Shown one piece after another: positions 8,326 to 16,200 of a stretch of DNA of 64,000 bases. A model generated the notes under the pieces. That model was not told the DNA's origin. It did no database searches and worked only from the letters and a program-made list of their open reading frames with translations. The stretch is taken from NCBI GenBank assembly GCA_934100165.1, contig CAKOPN010000003.1, positions 140,805 through 204,804 of the forward strand, given 5' to 3'. Source of the stretch: an uncultured Bacilli bacterium (GTDB lineage: Bacteria > Bacillota_I > Bacilli_A > RF39 > UBA660). The position numbers were made by a program, and so were the translations under genes. Numbering within the stretch: the first letter of the stretch is position 1; the number at the start of each line of letters is the position of its first letter.

Positions 8326-10764
8326 ATGGATAGATTAGAACAAAATAATATAGTTAAAGAAGTAGAAACATCGTTTTTAGAGTATTCAATGAGTGTAATA
8401 GTAGCACGTGCACTTCCAGATTTAAGAGATGGTTTAAAACCAGTACATAGAAGAATTCTTTATTCAATGTACGAATCAGGATACACTCCAGACAAACAGC
8501 ATCGTAAGTGTGCTAGAATTGTCGGTGATGTAATGGGAAAATATCACCCACATGGTGATTCTAGTATTTATGAAGCTATGGTAAGAATGGCCCAAGATTT
8601 CAGTTATCGTTACATGCTAGTAGATGGTCATGGAAATTTTGGTAATATGGATGGCGATGGAGCAGCAGCAATGCGTTATACAGAGGCTAGACTTTCCAAA
8701 ATAAGCCTAGAGTTACTAAGAGATATAAATAAAGATACAGTAAATTTTATTCCAAACTTTGATGAAACGGAAAAAGAGCCTGAAGTTATTCCAAGTAGAT
8801 TTCCAAATATATTAGTTAATGGAACTATGGGAATTGCTGTAGGTATGGCAACTAATATTCCTCCTCATAACTTAGGTGAAGTAATAGATGGTTGCGTTGC
8901 ATATATTGATAATAATGAAATAACTCCTTTAGAACTAATGAATTATATTAAAGGTCCTGATTTTCCAACAGGTGCTATTATATTAGGAAATAGTGGCATA
9001 AAAAAAGCTTACGAAACAGGAAGAGGAAGTATTACTTTAAGATGTAAAGCTAGTATAGAGGAAACTAATAATAAACATAGAATTGTGATTACTGAAATTC
9101 CATATGGAATAAATACATTAGAACTAAAAAATAGAATAGCAGAATTAGTAAGAGATAAGGTTCTTGAAGGAATTGCTGATTATCATGAAGAAACAAATAT
9201 AGAAAATGGTGTAAAAATAGTAGTTACATTGAAAAAAGATGCCAATCCAAATGTGGTACTAAACAATTTATACAAGCATACACCACTTCAATCAACATAC
9301 GGAATAATATTCCTAATGCTTGATAAAGGTGTTCCAAAAACATTAAATATTAAAGAAATAATAAGTAAATATGTAGAATATCAACGAGAAATTATTGTAA
9401 GAAGAACAACATTTGATTTGAAGAAGGCAGAAGCAAGAGCTCATATATTAGAAGGTTATAAAATAGCATTAGATAACCTAGATGCAGTGATAAATATAAT
9501 TAGAAATGCTGAGACCGATACAATCGCTAAAGAAAAACTTATGAGTAATTTCTCACTTAGTGAAGCACAAACAGATGCAATATTAGAATTAAAATTAAGA
9601 CGTTTAACAGGTTTAGAGAGAGATAAGATTGAGCAAGATTTAAAGGAAACTTTAGCACTTATTGAGGATTTGAAAGCTATCCTTGCTAGTGAAGAAAGAA
9701 TAAATGAAATAATCAAAACAGAAATGTTAGAGATTAAAGAAAAATATGGTGATGAAAGAAGAACGACCATAGATATGTCTGCAATTGATTACATTGAAGA
9801 TGAGTCATTGATACCTGTAGAAGACATAATAATAGCATTAACTAACAAAGGATATATAAAGAGAGTACCAAATGATACATTTAAAACGCAAAATAGAGGC
9901 GGAGTTGGAATAAAAGGTATGTCTACAAATGAAGAGGATTTCCCAGAAAAATTGGTTACAATGAAGACTCATGATTATATTTTGATGTTTAGTAACTATG
10001 GAAAGGTATACAGAATGAAAGGATACGAAATTCCTGAGTTTAGTAGACAATCAAAAGGACTACCTATAGTTAATTTATTGCCACTTGAAAAAGATGAGCG
10101 TATTACTTCAATTGTTACAGTAGATGCTACAAATGAAGTAAATAAATACTTAGTATTTATTACAAAATCAGGGTTAATAAAACGAACTGCTATGGAAGAA
10201 TTTGATAGTATAAGAAATAATGGTAAAAAAGCTATTATATTAAAAGAAGATGATGAGTTAATTGCAGTTAGAAAAACAGATGGTAACAAAGAAATAATAA
10301 TTGGTGCAAGTAATGGAAGATTGGTAAGATTCTATGAAAATGAAGTAAGAATAATGGGAAGAGGAAGTTCAGGAGTAAAAGGAATCGACTTATCAGATAA
10401 TGAATTTGTAGTAGGAGCAGAAATAGTAACGGATAATGAAGAAGTATTAGTAGTAACAGAAAACGGTTACGGTAAGAAAACTCCTATAGATGAATATAGA
10501 CGTACACACAGAGGTAGTAAAGGAGTTAAAACTTTAAACATAACAGAAAAAAATGGCAACATAGTATCATTAAAAACAGTTTCAGGAAATGAAGATTTAA
10601 TAATAATTACTGATGTTGGTATGACAATAAGAATTTCAGTAGAACAAATATCAACATTAAGTAGAAATACTCAAGGTGTAAGATTAATAACATTAAAGAA
10701 TAATCAAAAAGTTTCAACAATTGCTTCATTAGATAAATTAATTGAAGAAAATATTGAAGAATAA
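8326..10764 (+). CDS. gyrA: DNA gyrase subunit A
   Basis: GyrA is the DNA breakage-reunion subunit. The 812-residue protein contains the active-site Tyr in [12 protein letters not shown] and the quinolone-determining region [19 protein letters not shown] with Ser and Glu at the two key positions, the susceptible-type residues. A C-terminal beta-pinwheel carries repeated GVKGI/GxGxKT-type blades, including the GyrA-box-like [11 protein letters not shown]. An AGGAGG site precedes the ATG and the gene is co-transcribed with gyrB. It is complete and ordinary. Confidence 0.97.
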   Translation: MDRLEQNNIVKEVETSFLEYSMSVIVARALPDLRDGLKPVHRRILYSMYESGYTPDKQHRKCARIVGDVMGKYHPHGDSSIYEAMVRMAQDFSYRYMLVDGHGNFGNMDGDGAAAMRYTEARLSKISLELLRDINKDTVNFIPNFDETEKEPEVIPSRFPNILVNGTMGIAVGMATNIPPHNLGEVIDGCVAYIDNNEITPLELMNYIKGPDFPTGAIILGNSGIKKAYETGRGSITLRCKASIEETNNKHRIVITEIPYGINTLELKNRIAELVRDKVLEGIADYHEETNIENGVKIVVTLKKDANPNVVLNNLYKHTPLQSTYGIIFLMLDKGVPKTLNIKEIISKYVEYQREIIVRRTTFDLKKAEARAHILEGYKIALDNLDAVINIIRNAETDTIAKEKLMSNFSLSEAQTDAILELKLRRLTGLERDKIEQDLKETLALIEDLKAILASEERINEIIKTEMLEIKEKYGDERRTTIDMSAIDYIEDESLIPVEDIIIALTNKGYIKRVPNDTFKTQNRGGVGIKGMSTNEEDFPEKLVTMKTHDYILMFSNYGKVYRMKGYEIPEFSRQSKGLPIVNLLPLEKDERITSIVTVDATNEVNKYLVFITKSGLIKRTAMEEFDSIRNNGKKAIILKEDDELIAVRKTDGNKEIIIGASNGRLVRFYENEVRIMGRGSSGVKGIDLSDNEFVVGAEIVTDNEEVLVVTENGYGKKTPIDEYRRTHRGSKGVKTLNITEKNGNIVSLKTVSGNEDLIIITDVGMTIRISVEQISTLSRNTQGVRLITLKNNQKVSTIASLDKLIEENIEE

Positions 10765-10806
10765 CAATAAAAGAACATTTGTTCGAGCAAAAAAATTCAC
10801 AAATAC

Positions 10807-10835
10807 TTGATATAAACAATATTTTATAGTAAAAT
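10807..10835 (+). promoter_or_regulatory. Promoter of the SRP RNA gene
   Basis: TTGATA (10807-10812) and TAAAAT (10830-10835) are separated by exactly 17 bp, which places the start point at about 10842, the first paired base of the SRP RNA. Confidence 0.7.
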
Positions 10836-10839
10836 GTAA

Positions 10840-10928
10840 GTGATGCAATAAGTACAGCGGAACCAGGTCAGGATCGGAAGATAGCAGCCTTAACGTGGAT
10901 AAAGTGCTTATGTGCATCATTTTTTTTT
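10840..10928 (+). ncRNA. ffs: Signal recognition particle RNA, small (4.5S-like) form
   Basis: The conserved apical domain is present: GGTCAGGATCGGAAGATAGC, then AGCC, containing the GGAA tetraloop and the Ffh-binding symmetric and asymmetric loops. The ends GTGATGCA...AGTAC and GTGCTTATGTGCATCAT pair to close one long hairpin. A run of eight or more T follows (10919-10928), so the molecule is a short single-hairpin RNA of about 85 nt, without an Alu domain. It sits between gyrA and tadA; in Bacillus scr is also beside tadA and dnaX. The RNA pairs with Ffh to target nascent membrane proteins. Confidence 0.93.
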
Positions 10929-10953
10929 ATAAAAAAAGGTAGTGTGGTGTTAA

Positions 10954-11400
10954 ATGAAAGAAGATATATTTTACATGAAAATAGCGTATGAAGAAGCACA
11001 AAAAGCATATAAAAAGGGAGAAATACCGGTAGGATGTGTTATTGTTGATGAACAAGATGGAAAAATATTAGCACAAGCACATAATTTGAGAGATAACACA
11101 AATATAACAGTTAATCATGCCGAAATTATAGCAATAATAAAAGCTAATAAAATTATTAAAAATTGGAGATTAGTAAATTGCATTATGTATTCTACATTAA
11201 AGCCATGTGAGATGTGTATGGAAGTAATTAAAAATAGTAAAATTAAAAAAGTAATATATGCAGCACAGCCTAAAACCAAAATAAAAAATAAGCGACCAAT
11301 TATAAGAAAGATAAGAAATAAAGATGTATCACATGAATGTTCAAAAATAATAACAACTGCATTTTTACAAATAAGAAAAGAAAAAATCAAAAGCATTTAA
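10954..11400 (+). CDS. tadA: tRNA-specific adenosine deaminase TadA
   Basis: TadA converts A34 to inosine in tRNA-Arg(ACG). The 148-residue protein has the zinc-deaminase motifs NHAEIIAI (the HAE of the active site, about residue 52) and KPCEMCMEV (PCxxC zinc ligands). An N-terminal FYMKIAYEEAQKAYKKGEIPVGCV matches the family. The C-terminal third is unusually basic (PKTKIKNKRPIIRKIRNK). It follows the SRP RNA and is the last gene before the parS/Noc-site array. The family call is confident; other cytidine or guanine deaminases are less likely given the context. Confidence 0.9.
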   Translation: MKEDIFYMKIAYEEAQKAYKKGEIPVGCVIVDEQDGKILAQAHNLRDNTNITVNHAEIIAIIKANKIIKNWRLVNCIMYSTLKPCEMCMEVIKNSKIKKVIYAAQPKTKIKNKRPIIRKIRNKDVSHECSKIITTAFLQIRKEKIKSI

Positions 11401-11475
11401 AACTAATTATAACTACTTACAAAATTCAGATTAAAACAATAACCAAAATATATACAAATGTATATATTTTTTTAA

Positions 11476-11491
11476 TATTTCCCAGGAAATA
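11476..11491. promoter_or_regulatory. Noc-binding-site-like palindrome 1
   Basis: TATTTCCCAGGAAATA with one central mismatch to symmetry. The dyad extends outward to 26 bp (11471-11496), and this copy stands 155 bp from the next, outside the regular spacing. Confidence 0.75.
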
Positions 11492-11630
11492 TTAAAAAAA
11501 TGAATCTGTGGAAAGAAACTAAATCATCCATAAATTTAAGAGAAATAAGTAATAATTAAAAAAACAGAAAAATAGAGGAAAAAAGGGGAATTCTTTGGAA
11601 AAAATAATAATATTATCAAATTAAGTAAAA

Positions 11631-11646
11631 TATTTCCCAGGAAATA
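11631..11646. promoter_or_regulatory. Noc-binding-site-like palindrome 2
   Basis: TATTTCCCAGGAAATA. The parS position 50 bp downstream is decayed (ATGTAACCAAGG at about 11681). Confidence 0.78.
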
Positions 11647-11745
11647 AAATGAAATGGCAGCAACAATACAGGGAAGAGAAATGTAACCAAGGAAGACTGA
11701 TAAATAAATAACGAAGAAGAGCAAAACTCATTAAGCTAATTAAAA

Positions 11746-11761
11746 TATTTCCCGGGAAATA
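11746..11761. promoter_or_regulatory. Noc-binding-site-like palindrome 3 (perfect)
   Basis: TATTTCCCGGGAAATA, a perfect 16-bp palindrome equal to the Noc consensus, 34 bp before a perfect parS. Confidence 0.85.
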
Positions 11762-11795
11762 AATACAAAAAAAGTAAAAAAGTTTAATGAAGAAA

Positions 11796-11811
11796 TGTTA
11801 CACGTGAAACA
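11796..11811. promoter_or_regulatory. parS site A
   Basis: TGTTACACGTGAAACA matches the bacterial parS consensus TGTTNCACGTGAAACA at every fixed position. Confidence 0.92.
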
Positions 11812-11858
11812 TAGTAGAAATAGCAGAGGAAAAAAACAAAATATCGAACTAATTTAAA

Positions 11859-11874
11859 TATTTCCCGGGAAATA
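11859..11874. promoter_or_regulatory. Noc-binding-site-like palindrome 4 (perfect)
   Basis: TATTTCCCGGGAAATA. The partner parS position at 11910-11925 is mutated (TGCTCCAAGCAGAACA, 10 of 16 matches). Confidence 0.85.
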
Positions 11875-11972
11875 AAATGAAATAGTAATAAAAATACAGG
11901 AAAAAGAGATGCTCCAAGCAGAACAAAATTAAAAGTAACGGAGAAAAATAAAAAAAGTTAACTTGAATAAGA

Positions 11973-11987
11973 TATTTTCAGGAAATA
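11973..11987. promoter_or_regulatory. Noc-type palindrome 5, degenerate
   Basis: TATTTTCAGGAAATA is one base short of the other copies, so its dyad is broken, but the spacing to its neighbours is kept. Confidence 0.5.
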
Positions 11988-12023
11988 ATGAAAAAAAGCA
12001 ATATAAAAAACTGGAAAAAGAAA

Positions 12024-12039
12024 TGTTACACGTGAAACA
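12024..12039. promoter_or_regulatory. parS site B
   Basis: TGTTACACGTGAAACA, identical to site A. Confidence 0.92.
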
Positions 12040-12088
12040 TAATTAAAAAAATAACGGAGAAAAAAACAAATTCATTGAATGATTAAAA

Positions 12089-12104
12089 TATTTCCCAGGA
12101 AATA
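12089..12104. promoter_or_regulatory. Noc-binding-site-like palindrome 6
   Basis: TATTTCCCAGGAAATA, with a perfect parS 50 bp downstream. Confidence 0.8.
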
Positions 12105-12138
12105 AACAAAACGGCAGTATAAATACTGGAAAAAGAAA

Positions 12139-12154
12139 TGTTACACGTGAAACA
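12139..12154. promoter_or_regulatory. parS site C
   Basis: TGTTACACGTGAAACA, identical to site A. Confidence 0.92.
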
Positions 12155-12202
12155 TAATAGAAAAGTAACGGAGAACAAACAAAAATATTAAACCAATTTA
12201 AA

Positions 12203-12218
12203 TATTTCTCGGGAAATA
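12203..12218. promoter_or_regulatory. Noc-binding-site-like palindrome 7
   Basis: TATTTCTCGGGAAATA, one mismatch to the perfect palindrome. Confidence 0.72.
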
Positions 12219-12254
12219 AATACAAAAAAAGTAAAAAAAAGTTTAATGAAGGAA

Positions 12255-12270
12255 TGTTACACGTGAAACA
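12255..12270. promoter_or_regulatory. parS site D
   Basis: TGTTACACGTGAAACA, identical to site A. Confidence 0.92.
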
Positions 12271-12318
12271 TAACAAAATAATAGCAGAAAAATTAAATAT
12301 ATTAAATTTAGTAAAAAA

Positions 12319-12334
12319 TATTTCCCGGGAAATA
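12319..12334. promoter_or_regulatory. Noc-binding-site-like palindrome 8 (perfect)
   Basis: TATTTCCCGGGAAATA, with a perfect parS 50 bp downstream and a linker almost identical to those of units 3 and 7. Confidence 0.85.
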
Positions 12335-12368
12335 AATACAAAAAAAGTAAAAAAGTTTAATGAAGGAA

Positions 12369-12384
12369 TGTTACACGTGAAACA
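12369..12384. promoter_or_regulatory. parS site E
   Basis: TGTTACACGTGAAACA, identical to site A. A decayed further copy (TACTACACGTTAACA) lies at 12466-12480. Confidence 0.92.
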
Positions 12385-12613
12385 TAACAAAAAAGTAAAA
12401 TACATCAAGCATAGCAAAATGTTTCTTTGAAAAATAAATATAAAACAGTAAAAATACTAGAAAAATACTACACGTTAACATGATTAAAAATGTGCTGAAA
12501 AGAAGTGAAAAATGCATTAAACTAAGTAAAATACTTTTTTAAAAATAAGATTTTTATTATGTGTAAATATAGTTAAATAATAACAAAAAATGATTTAATA
12601 TAAAACTAAAATA

Positions 12614-12622
12614 TGCTATACT
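12614..12622 (+). promoter_or_regulatory. Extended -10 promoter of dnaX
   Basis: TGC-TATACT (12614-12622) is an extended -10 element; no good -35 is seen. It lies 27 bp before the dnaX ATG at 12649. Confidence 0.5.
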
Positions 12623-12648
12623 TATACCTGGGAGAAAGGAGAAACAAA

Positions 12649-14199
12649 ATGAGTTATCAAGCACTTTATAGAAAATATAGACCTAAAAATTTTGATGAAG
12701 TATCAGGCCAAAATATTACAGTTAGAATTTTAAAAAATGCAATCAAAAATAATAAAATAGCTCATGCATATTTATTCTTTGGACCTAGGGGGACTGGAAA
12801 AACATCAATAGCAAAAATATTCGCTAGAGCAATTAACTGTAAGAACTCTCATGATGGTATTCAGTGCGAAAATTGTGATAGTTGTATTATATCAAAAGAA
12901 AAAGAATGTGTAGATATTATTGAAATAGATGCAGCGTCAAACAATGGCGTAAATGAAATACGAGAACTAAAAAATAAGGTATCATTTGTCCCATCAGAAT
13001 TAAAATACAAAGTATACATAATAGATGAGGTACATATGCTATCTATAGCTGCTTTTAATGCTTTATTAAAAACATTAGAAGAACCACCAGAACATATAGT
13101 GTTTATCTTAGCAACAACGGAATTAAACAAAGTACCGTCAACAATTATTTCAAGATGTCAAACGTTAGAATTTAATAAAATAAATTTGAATGATATGAAA
13201 AGCAGATTAAAAAACATATCGGAAAAAGAAAAAATTCAAATTAGTGACGAAGCAATAGAAGAGATAGCTAAATATTCTAATGGAGGATTAAGAGATGCCA
13301 TTGGAACTTTAGAAAAAGCTATTTCTTATACAGATAAGAAAATAGAGGCAAATGACATAAAAGAAATTAGTGGCAATATTACAACAAAAGAATTAAATGA
13401 ATTTTTAAGTTTAATTGAAAGTAAAAATATCGAGACAGTTTTAAAACAAATTGAAGAGTACTACAATAATGGAACAGATTTAATTAAATTATTGAATGAA
13501 ATAATTGAATACTTTAGAAATGATTTGATAGAAAACAGAAAAGATGTATTAAACAAATGTTCTATGATTAGAAATTTGAATAGTATAGAAGAGGAAATGA
13601 GAAAATCTGACAATCCTAAAATAATTTTTGAAATAGCGATGCTTAATATGATATACGCAAATAATTTAGAAAATACCCAAAATATTGAATATAAAGGGAA
13701 TTCTACATTAAATGTAATTATAGAAAATAATTTATCAAAAGAAACGAAAGAAGAAGAAAAAAAATTAGAAGAAAAAAGACAAAAGGAAATAAGAGTTAAT
13801 AATACTTTATGCAGCCCTAAAAAAGAAAAAGTTGTTAAATTAAGAAATGGTTGGGATAACTTAAAAGATTTAGCGTTCGATATAAATTACGGTAATATAG
13901 CTCGTCTACTAAGTTCAGATATTTTACCAGTGGCAGCCAGTGATACAAACGTTATATTGATATCAAAACTAAATGGTCTTGCAGAACAAATTAACAGTGA
14001 TCTTTATACAGTAGAAAAAATATTTCAAAAAGCCTTTGGATGTGATATTAAACCAATTTGTATTTCAGAAAAAGAGTGGAATGAGTACATTGAAAAATAC
14101 AAAAAAGATAAATCATCTTTTAAGTATATTGAAGAGATAGAGAAAAAAAGAAATTTGACACTAAAAGAAAGAGCTAAAGAATTATTTGAAGAAATTTAA
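12649..14199 (+). CDS. dnaX: DNA polymerase III subunits gamma/tau
   Basis: DnaX is the clamp-loader ATPase. The ATG at 12649 (MSYQALYRKYRPKNFDEV) is chosen because it follows GGGAGAAAGGAG; an upstream in-frame ATG at 12613 falls within the likely promoter. The 516-residue protein has Walker A GPRGTGKTS, the zinc-binding cysteines CKN...CENCDSC, Walker B IIDEVHML, the sensor SRCQTLEF, a clamp-loader C-terminal domain and a lysine/glutamate-rich linker before a tau-like tail. It opens the dnaX-ebfC-recR-bofA operon as in Bacillus and lies just right of the parS array. Confidence 0.96.
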   Translation: MSYQALYRKYRPKNFDEVSGQNITVRILKNAIKNNKIAHAYLFFGPRGTGKTSIAKIFARAINCKNSHDGIQCENCDSCIISKEKECVDIIEIDAASNNGVNEIRELKNKVSFVPSELKYKVYIIDEVHMLSIAAFNALLKTLEEPPEHIVFILATTELNKVPSTIISRCQTLEFNKINLNDMKSRLKNISEKEKIQISDEAIEEIAKYSNGGLRDAIGTLEKAISYTDKKIEANDIKEISGNITTKELNEFLSLIESKNIETVLKQIEEYYNNGTDLIKLLNEIIEYFRNDLIENRKDVLNKCSMIRNLNSIEEEMRKSDNPKIIFEIAMLNMIYANNLENTQNIEYKGNSTLNVIIENNLSKETKEEEKKLEEKRQKEIRVNNTLCSPKKEKVVKLRNGWDNLKDLAFDINYGNIARLLSSDILPVAASDTNVILISKLNGLAEQINSDLYTVEKIFQKAFGCDIKPICISEKEWNEYIEKYKKDKSSFKYIEEIEKKRNLTLKERAKELFEEI

Positions 14200-14219
14200 T
14201 AGAAAGAAGGAATATTATT

Positions 14220-14516
14220 ATGAATATGCAAGCATTAATGAAACAAGCTCAAACATTACAAAAGGATATGACAAAAGCACAAAATGAAATTGAAAAACAA
14301 GAATTTGAAGGAGAAAGTTCTGTTGTAAAAGTAAAAATAAATGGAAAACATGAAGTTTTATCTGTAAAAATAGATTCAAACGCTAATTTAACATCAGATG
14401 ATTTAGAGATGCTAGAAGATATGATAATGATAGCTATGAATAATGCTAATAAAAAAGCAGAAAATTTTAAGGCAGAAAAATTGTCAAAATTTGGCAATAT
14501 ACCAGGATTACTTTAA
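14220..14516 (+). CDS. ebfC: YbaB/EbfC-family nucleoid-associated protein
   Basis: This 98-residue protein starts MNMQALMKQAQTLQKDM and ends KLSKFGNIPGLL. The combination of an N-terminal helix, a small beta-sheet (VVKVKINGKHEVLSVKID) and a C-terminal helix is the YbaB/EbfC fold, a dimeric DNA-binding protein found between dnaX and recR in most bacteria. AGAAAGAAGGA precedes the ATG. Its stop overlaps the recR start by one base, so the two are translationally coupled. The exact role in vivo is not settled in any species. Confidence 0.92.
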   Translation: MNMQALMKQAQTLQKDMTKAQNEIEKQEFEGESSVVKVKINGKHEVLSVKIDSNANLTSDDLEMLEDMIMIAMNNANKKAENFKAEKLSKFGNIPGLL

Positions 14517-15112
14517 TGTACCCAGAAAGTTTAAAAAACTTAATTGAAAGTTTTAAAATTTTGCCAGGAATTGGTGAAAAAACTGCTGAGAGATTAGCTT
14601 TTTACTTAATAAATGAAGATAAAGAAAAGACAGATTTTTTTTCAGATTCAATTAAAAATGCAAAAGAAAAAATTCAAAGATGTGAAATTTGTAATAGTAT
14701 TACTGATAAAAGTATTTGTGACATTTGTTCTAATAATTTGAGAGAAAAGTCACAATTATGCATTGTTGAGGATCCCAAAAGCTTGTTTTTATTTGAAAAA
14801 CTTGGTACATATAATGGACAATATCATGTTATTAATGGACTTATTTCTCCACTTGATGGTATAGAACCAGATGATATTGGAATTGAAAAACTAATAAAGA
14901 GAATTCAAAAAAGTAACTTTAAAGAAATAATAATTGCAGTTAAGCCAAGCATTGAAGGGGAAACAACAGCACTTTACATAAAAAAAATAATAGATGGAAT
15001 GAATATAAAAGTTACTAGAATTGCAAGTGGCATACCTATTGGAACAGACATCGAGTATATTGATACTATTACTTTAGAGAGAGCATTAAATGATAGAAAA
15101 GAAATAGAATAA
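14516..15112 (+). CDS. recR: Recombination protein RecR
   Basis: RecR works with RecO and RecF to load RecA on gapped DNA. The 198-residue protein has the N-terminal helix-hairpin-helix (ILPGIGEKTAERLAFYL), a four-cysteine zinc motif (CEICNSITDKSICDIC), a Toprim domain (LCIVEDPKSLFLFEK, IIIAVKPSIEGETTALYI) and a C-terminal Walker-B-like segment (RIASGIPIGTDIEYID). It overlaps ebfC by one base. Length and motifs are standard. Confidence 0.96.
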   Translation: MYPESLKNLIESFKILPGIGEKTAERLAFYLINEDKEKTDFFSDSIKNAKEKIQRCEICNSITDKSICDICSNNLREKSQLCIVEDPKSLFLFEKLGTYNGQYHVINGLISPLDGIEPDDIGIEKLIKRIQKSNFKEIIIAVKPSIEGETTALYIKKIIDGMNIKVTRIASGIPIGTDIEYIDTITLERALNDRKEIE

Positions 15113-15150
15113 ACTAAAACGGAATTTCATAGACTCTACTGAGGTGGACT

Positions 15151-15336
15151 ATGAAATTTCTATTAAGTATATTAAAAAAAATAACATTAGCATTTATTAT
15201 ACTATATACGTATAATTTAATTGGTGAATCTATTAATTTAATAATACCTATAAATTTTATTACTATATTCATTATAACATTATTAGATTTTCCAGGTCTT
15301 TTTCTATTGGTTATTATGCTTAAATTATTTTATTAA
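15151..15336 (+). CDS. bofA: BofA-like sporulation membrane protein (pro-sigma-K processing inhibitor family)
   Basis: This 61-residue hydrophobic protein has two membrane segments and the conserved BofA-type core PINFITIFIITLLDFPGLFLLVIMLK. In Bacillus BofA holds the SpoIVFB protease inactive with SpoIVFA until the mother cell receives the forespore signal, and bofA lies just downstream of recR as here. A GAGGTGG site precedes the ATG. The family's usual glycine before the PG turn is replaced by Asp (DFPG). Assignment rests on position and the short motif, so it is moderately sure. Confidence 0.72.
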   Translation: MKFLLSILKKITLAFIILYTYNLIGESINLIIPINFITIFIITLLDFPGLFLLVIMLKLFY

Positions 15337-15345
15337 GGAGAAAAA

Positions 15346-16200
15346 ATGGAAGAATTGGAATTGCAAAAAGAAAAATTTAATTTAATGTTAGATAAATATA
15401 TAAAAAAAGATAAAATTAACCATGCATACTTAATAGAAACTAATTCTTCTAATAGGATAGAATTAGCTAATGAATTAGTAAACAGAATTTCAGCTCTAAG
15501 TAACGAAGATGAAAAAAATTTAAATCTTAATTCTGATTTAAAGATTATCAAGGAAGATGGACAAACAATAAAGAAAGAAACAATATTAGAATTAAAAGAG
15601 TCATTTATGACAAAGTCCATATACAATAAAAATAGAATTTATATAATAGAAGAGGCAGAAAAATTAAATGATTCAGCAGCAAATACATTATTAAAATTCC
15701 TAGAAGAACCAGAGTATGGAATAATTGCTATATTGATTACCAGTAACAGAAATCAAGTTATAAATACAATAGTTTCGCGTTGTCAAATTTTAAGATGCAT
15801 GTTCATAAGTGGACAAGCAGAAATGTTTGACGAAGAATTTAGCAAAAAAATATTTGATTTTACTTTTTTACTGGAAGAGAAAAAAGAAGAAGCAATTGCT
15901 TATCTTAATGACTATTACAATGATTATTTAGTTGATAGGAATGAGGTAGAAAAATTTTTAAAGGCTTTGCTTTATTTATATAACGATGTACTTCATTATA
16001 ACTTAAATCTTGAATTAGAATATTTTTATAAATATAAAGAAAACATAAAAAAAATATCTAGCTACAATAATCTTGAAGACTTGAAAAACAAAATAAATGC
16101 AATTAAAATATGTATTGAACGGGAGAATTTTAATGTTAACATTAAGTTGTTATTAGATAAACTAATAATACTTATGAGTGGAGTTGATTTAGATGTATGA
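15346..16200 (+). CDS. holB: DNA polymerase III delta' subunit
   Basis: HolB is the non-ATPase stator of the clamp loader. The 284-residue protein begins with a HAYLIE segment, retains IYIIEEAEKLNDSAANTLLKFLEEP and VVSRCQ-type sensor motifs (IVSRCQILRC), and lacks a working Walker A, as expected for delta'. Clamp-loader family similarity to DnaX is clear. It starts nine bases after bofA with AAGGAG and overlaps ricT by 8 bp. Bacillus has tmk, yaaQ and yaaR between these genes; they are absent here. Confidence 0.92.
   Translation: MEELELQKEKFNLMLDKYIKKDKINHAYLIETNSSNRIELANELVNRISALSNEDEKNLNLNSDLKIIKEDGQTIKKETILELKESFMTKSIYNKNRIYIIEEAEKLNDSAANTLLKFLEEPEYGIIAILITSNRNQVINTIVSRCQILRCMFISGQAEMFDEEFSKKIFDFTFLLEEKKEEAIAYLNDYYNDYLVDRNEVEKFLKALLYLYNDVLHYNLNLELEYFYKYKENIKKISSYNNLEDLKNKINAIKICIERENFNVNIKLLLDKLIILMSGVDLDV

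Larger units (their letters stand above)
11471..12547. repeat. Centromere-like tandem array of about 114-bp units, each with a Noc-type palindrome and a parS site
   Basis: The 1.2-kb gap between tadA and dnaX has no credible gene. It holds a periodic array. A 16-bp palindrome TATTTCCC(A/G)GGAAATA starts at 11476, 11631, 11746, 11859, 12089, 12203 (one mismatch) and 12319, with decayed copies at 11973, 12420 and 12532; after the first, spacing is 101-116 bp. About 50 bp after most of these lies TGTTACACGTGAAACA, an exact match to the parS consensus, at 11796, 12024, 12139, 12255 and 12369, with decayed copies near 11681, 11910 and 12466. Between the sites are A-tract-rich linkers that are themselves similar between units. 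parS is the ParB loading site, and the other palindrome equals the known Noc-binding sequence. The sites are seen directly; a segregation or division role is inferred. Confidence 0.92.

Noticed and set aside
11471..11496. Intrinsic terminator after tadA
   Set aside because: The dyad is followed by A residues, not T, on the plus strand, and it matches the Noc-type palindromes of the array.
12043..12417. 124-codon open frame on the reverse strand within the parS array
   Set aside because: It consists of repeated, similar Phe/Leu/Cys-rich segments that simply reflect translation of the DNA repeats, it has no ribosome site, and its codons track the satellite period.
11471..12547. CRISPR array
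   Set aside because: Palindromes are only 16 bp, of two alternating kinds, and the intervening sequences are themselves repeated; no cas genes are near.
12613..12648. Upstream ATG start for dnaX
   Set aside because: It lies over the extended -10 element, and the ATG at 12649 has the ribosome site and the conserved MSYQALYRK N-terminus.
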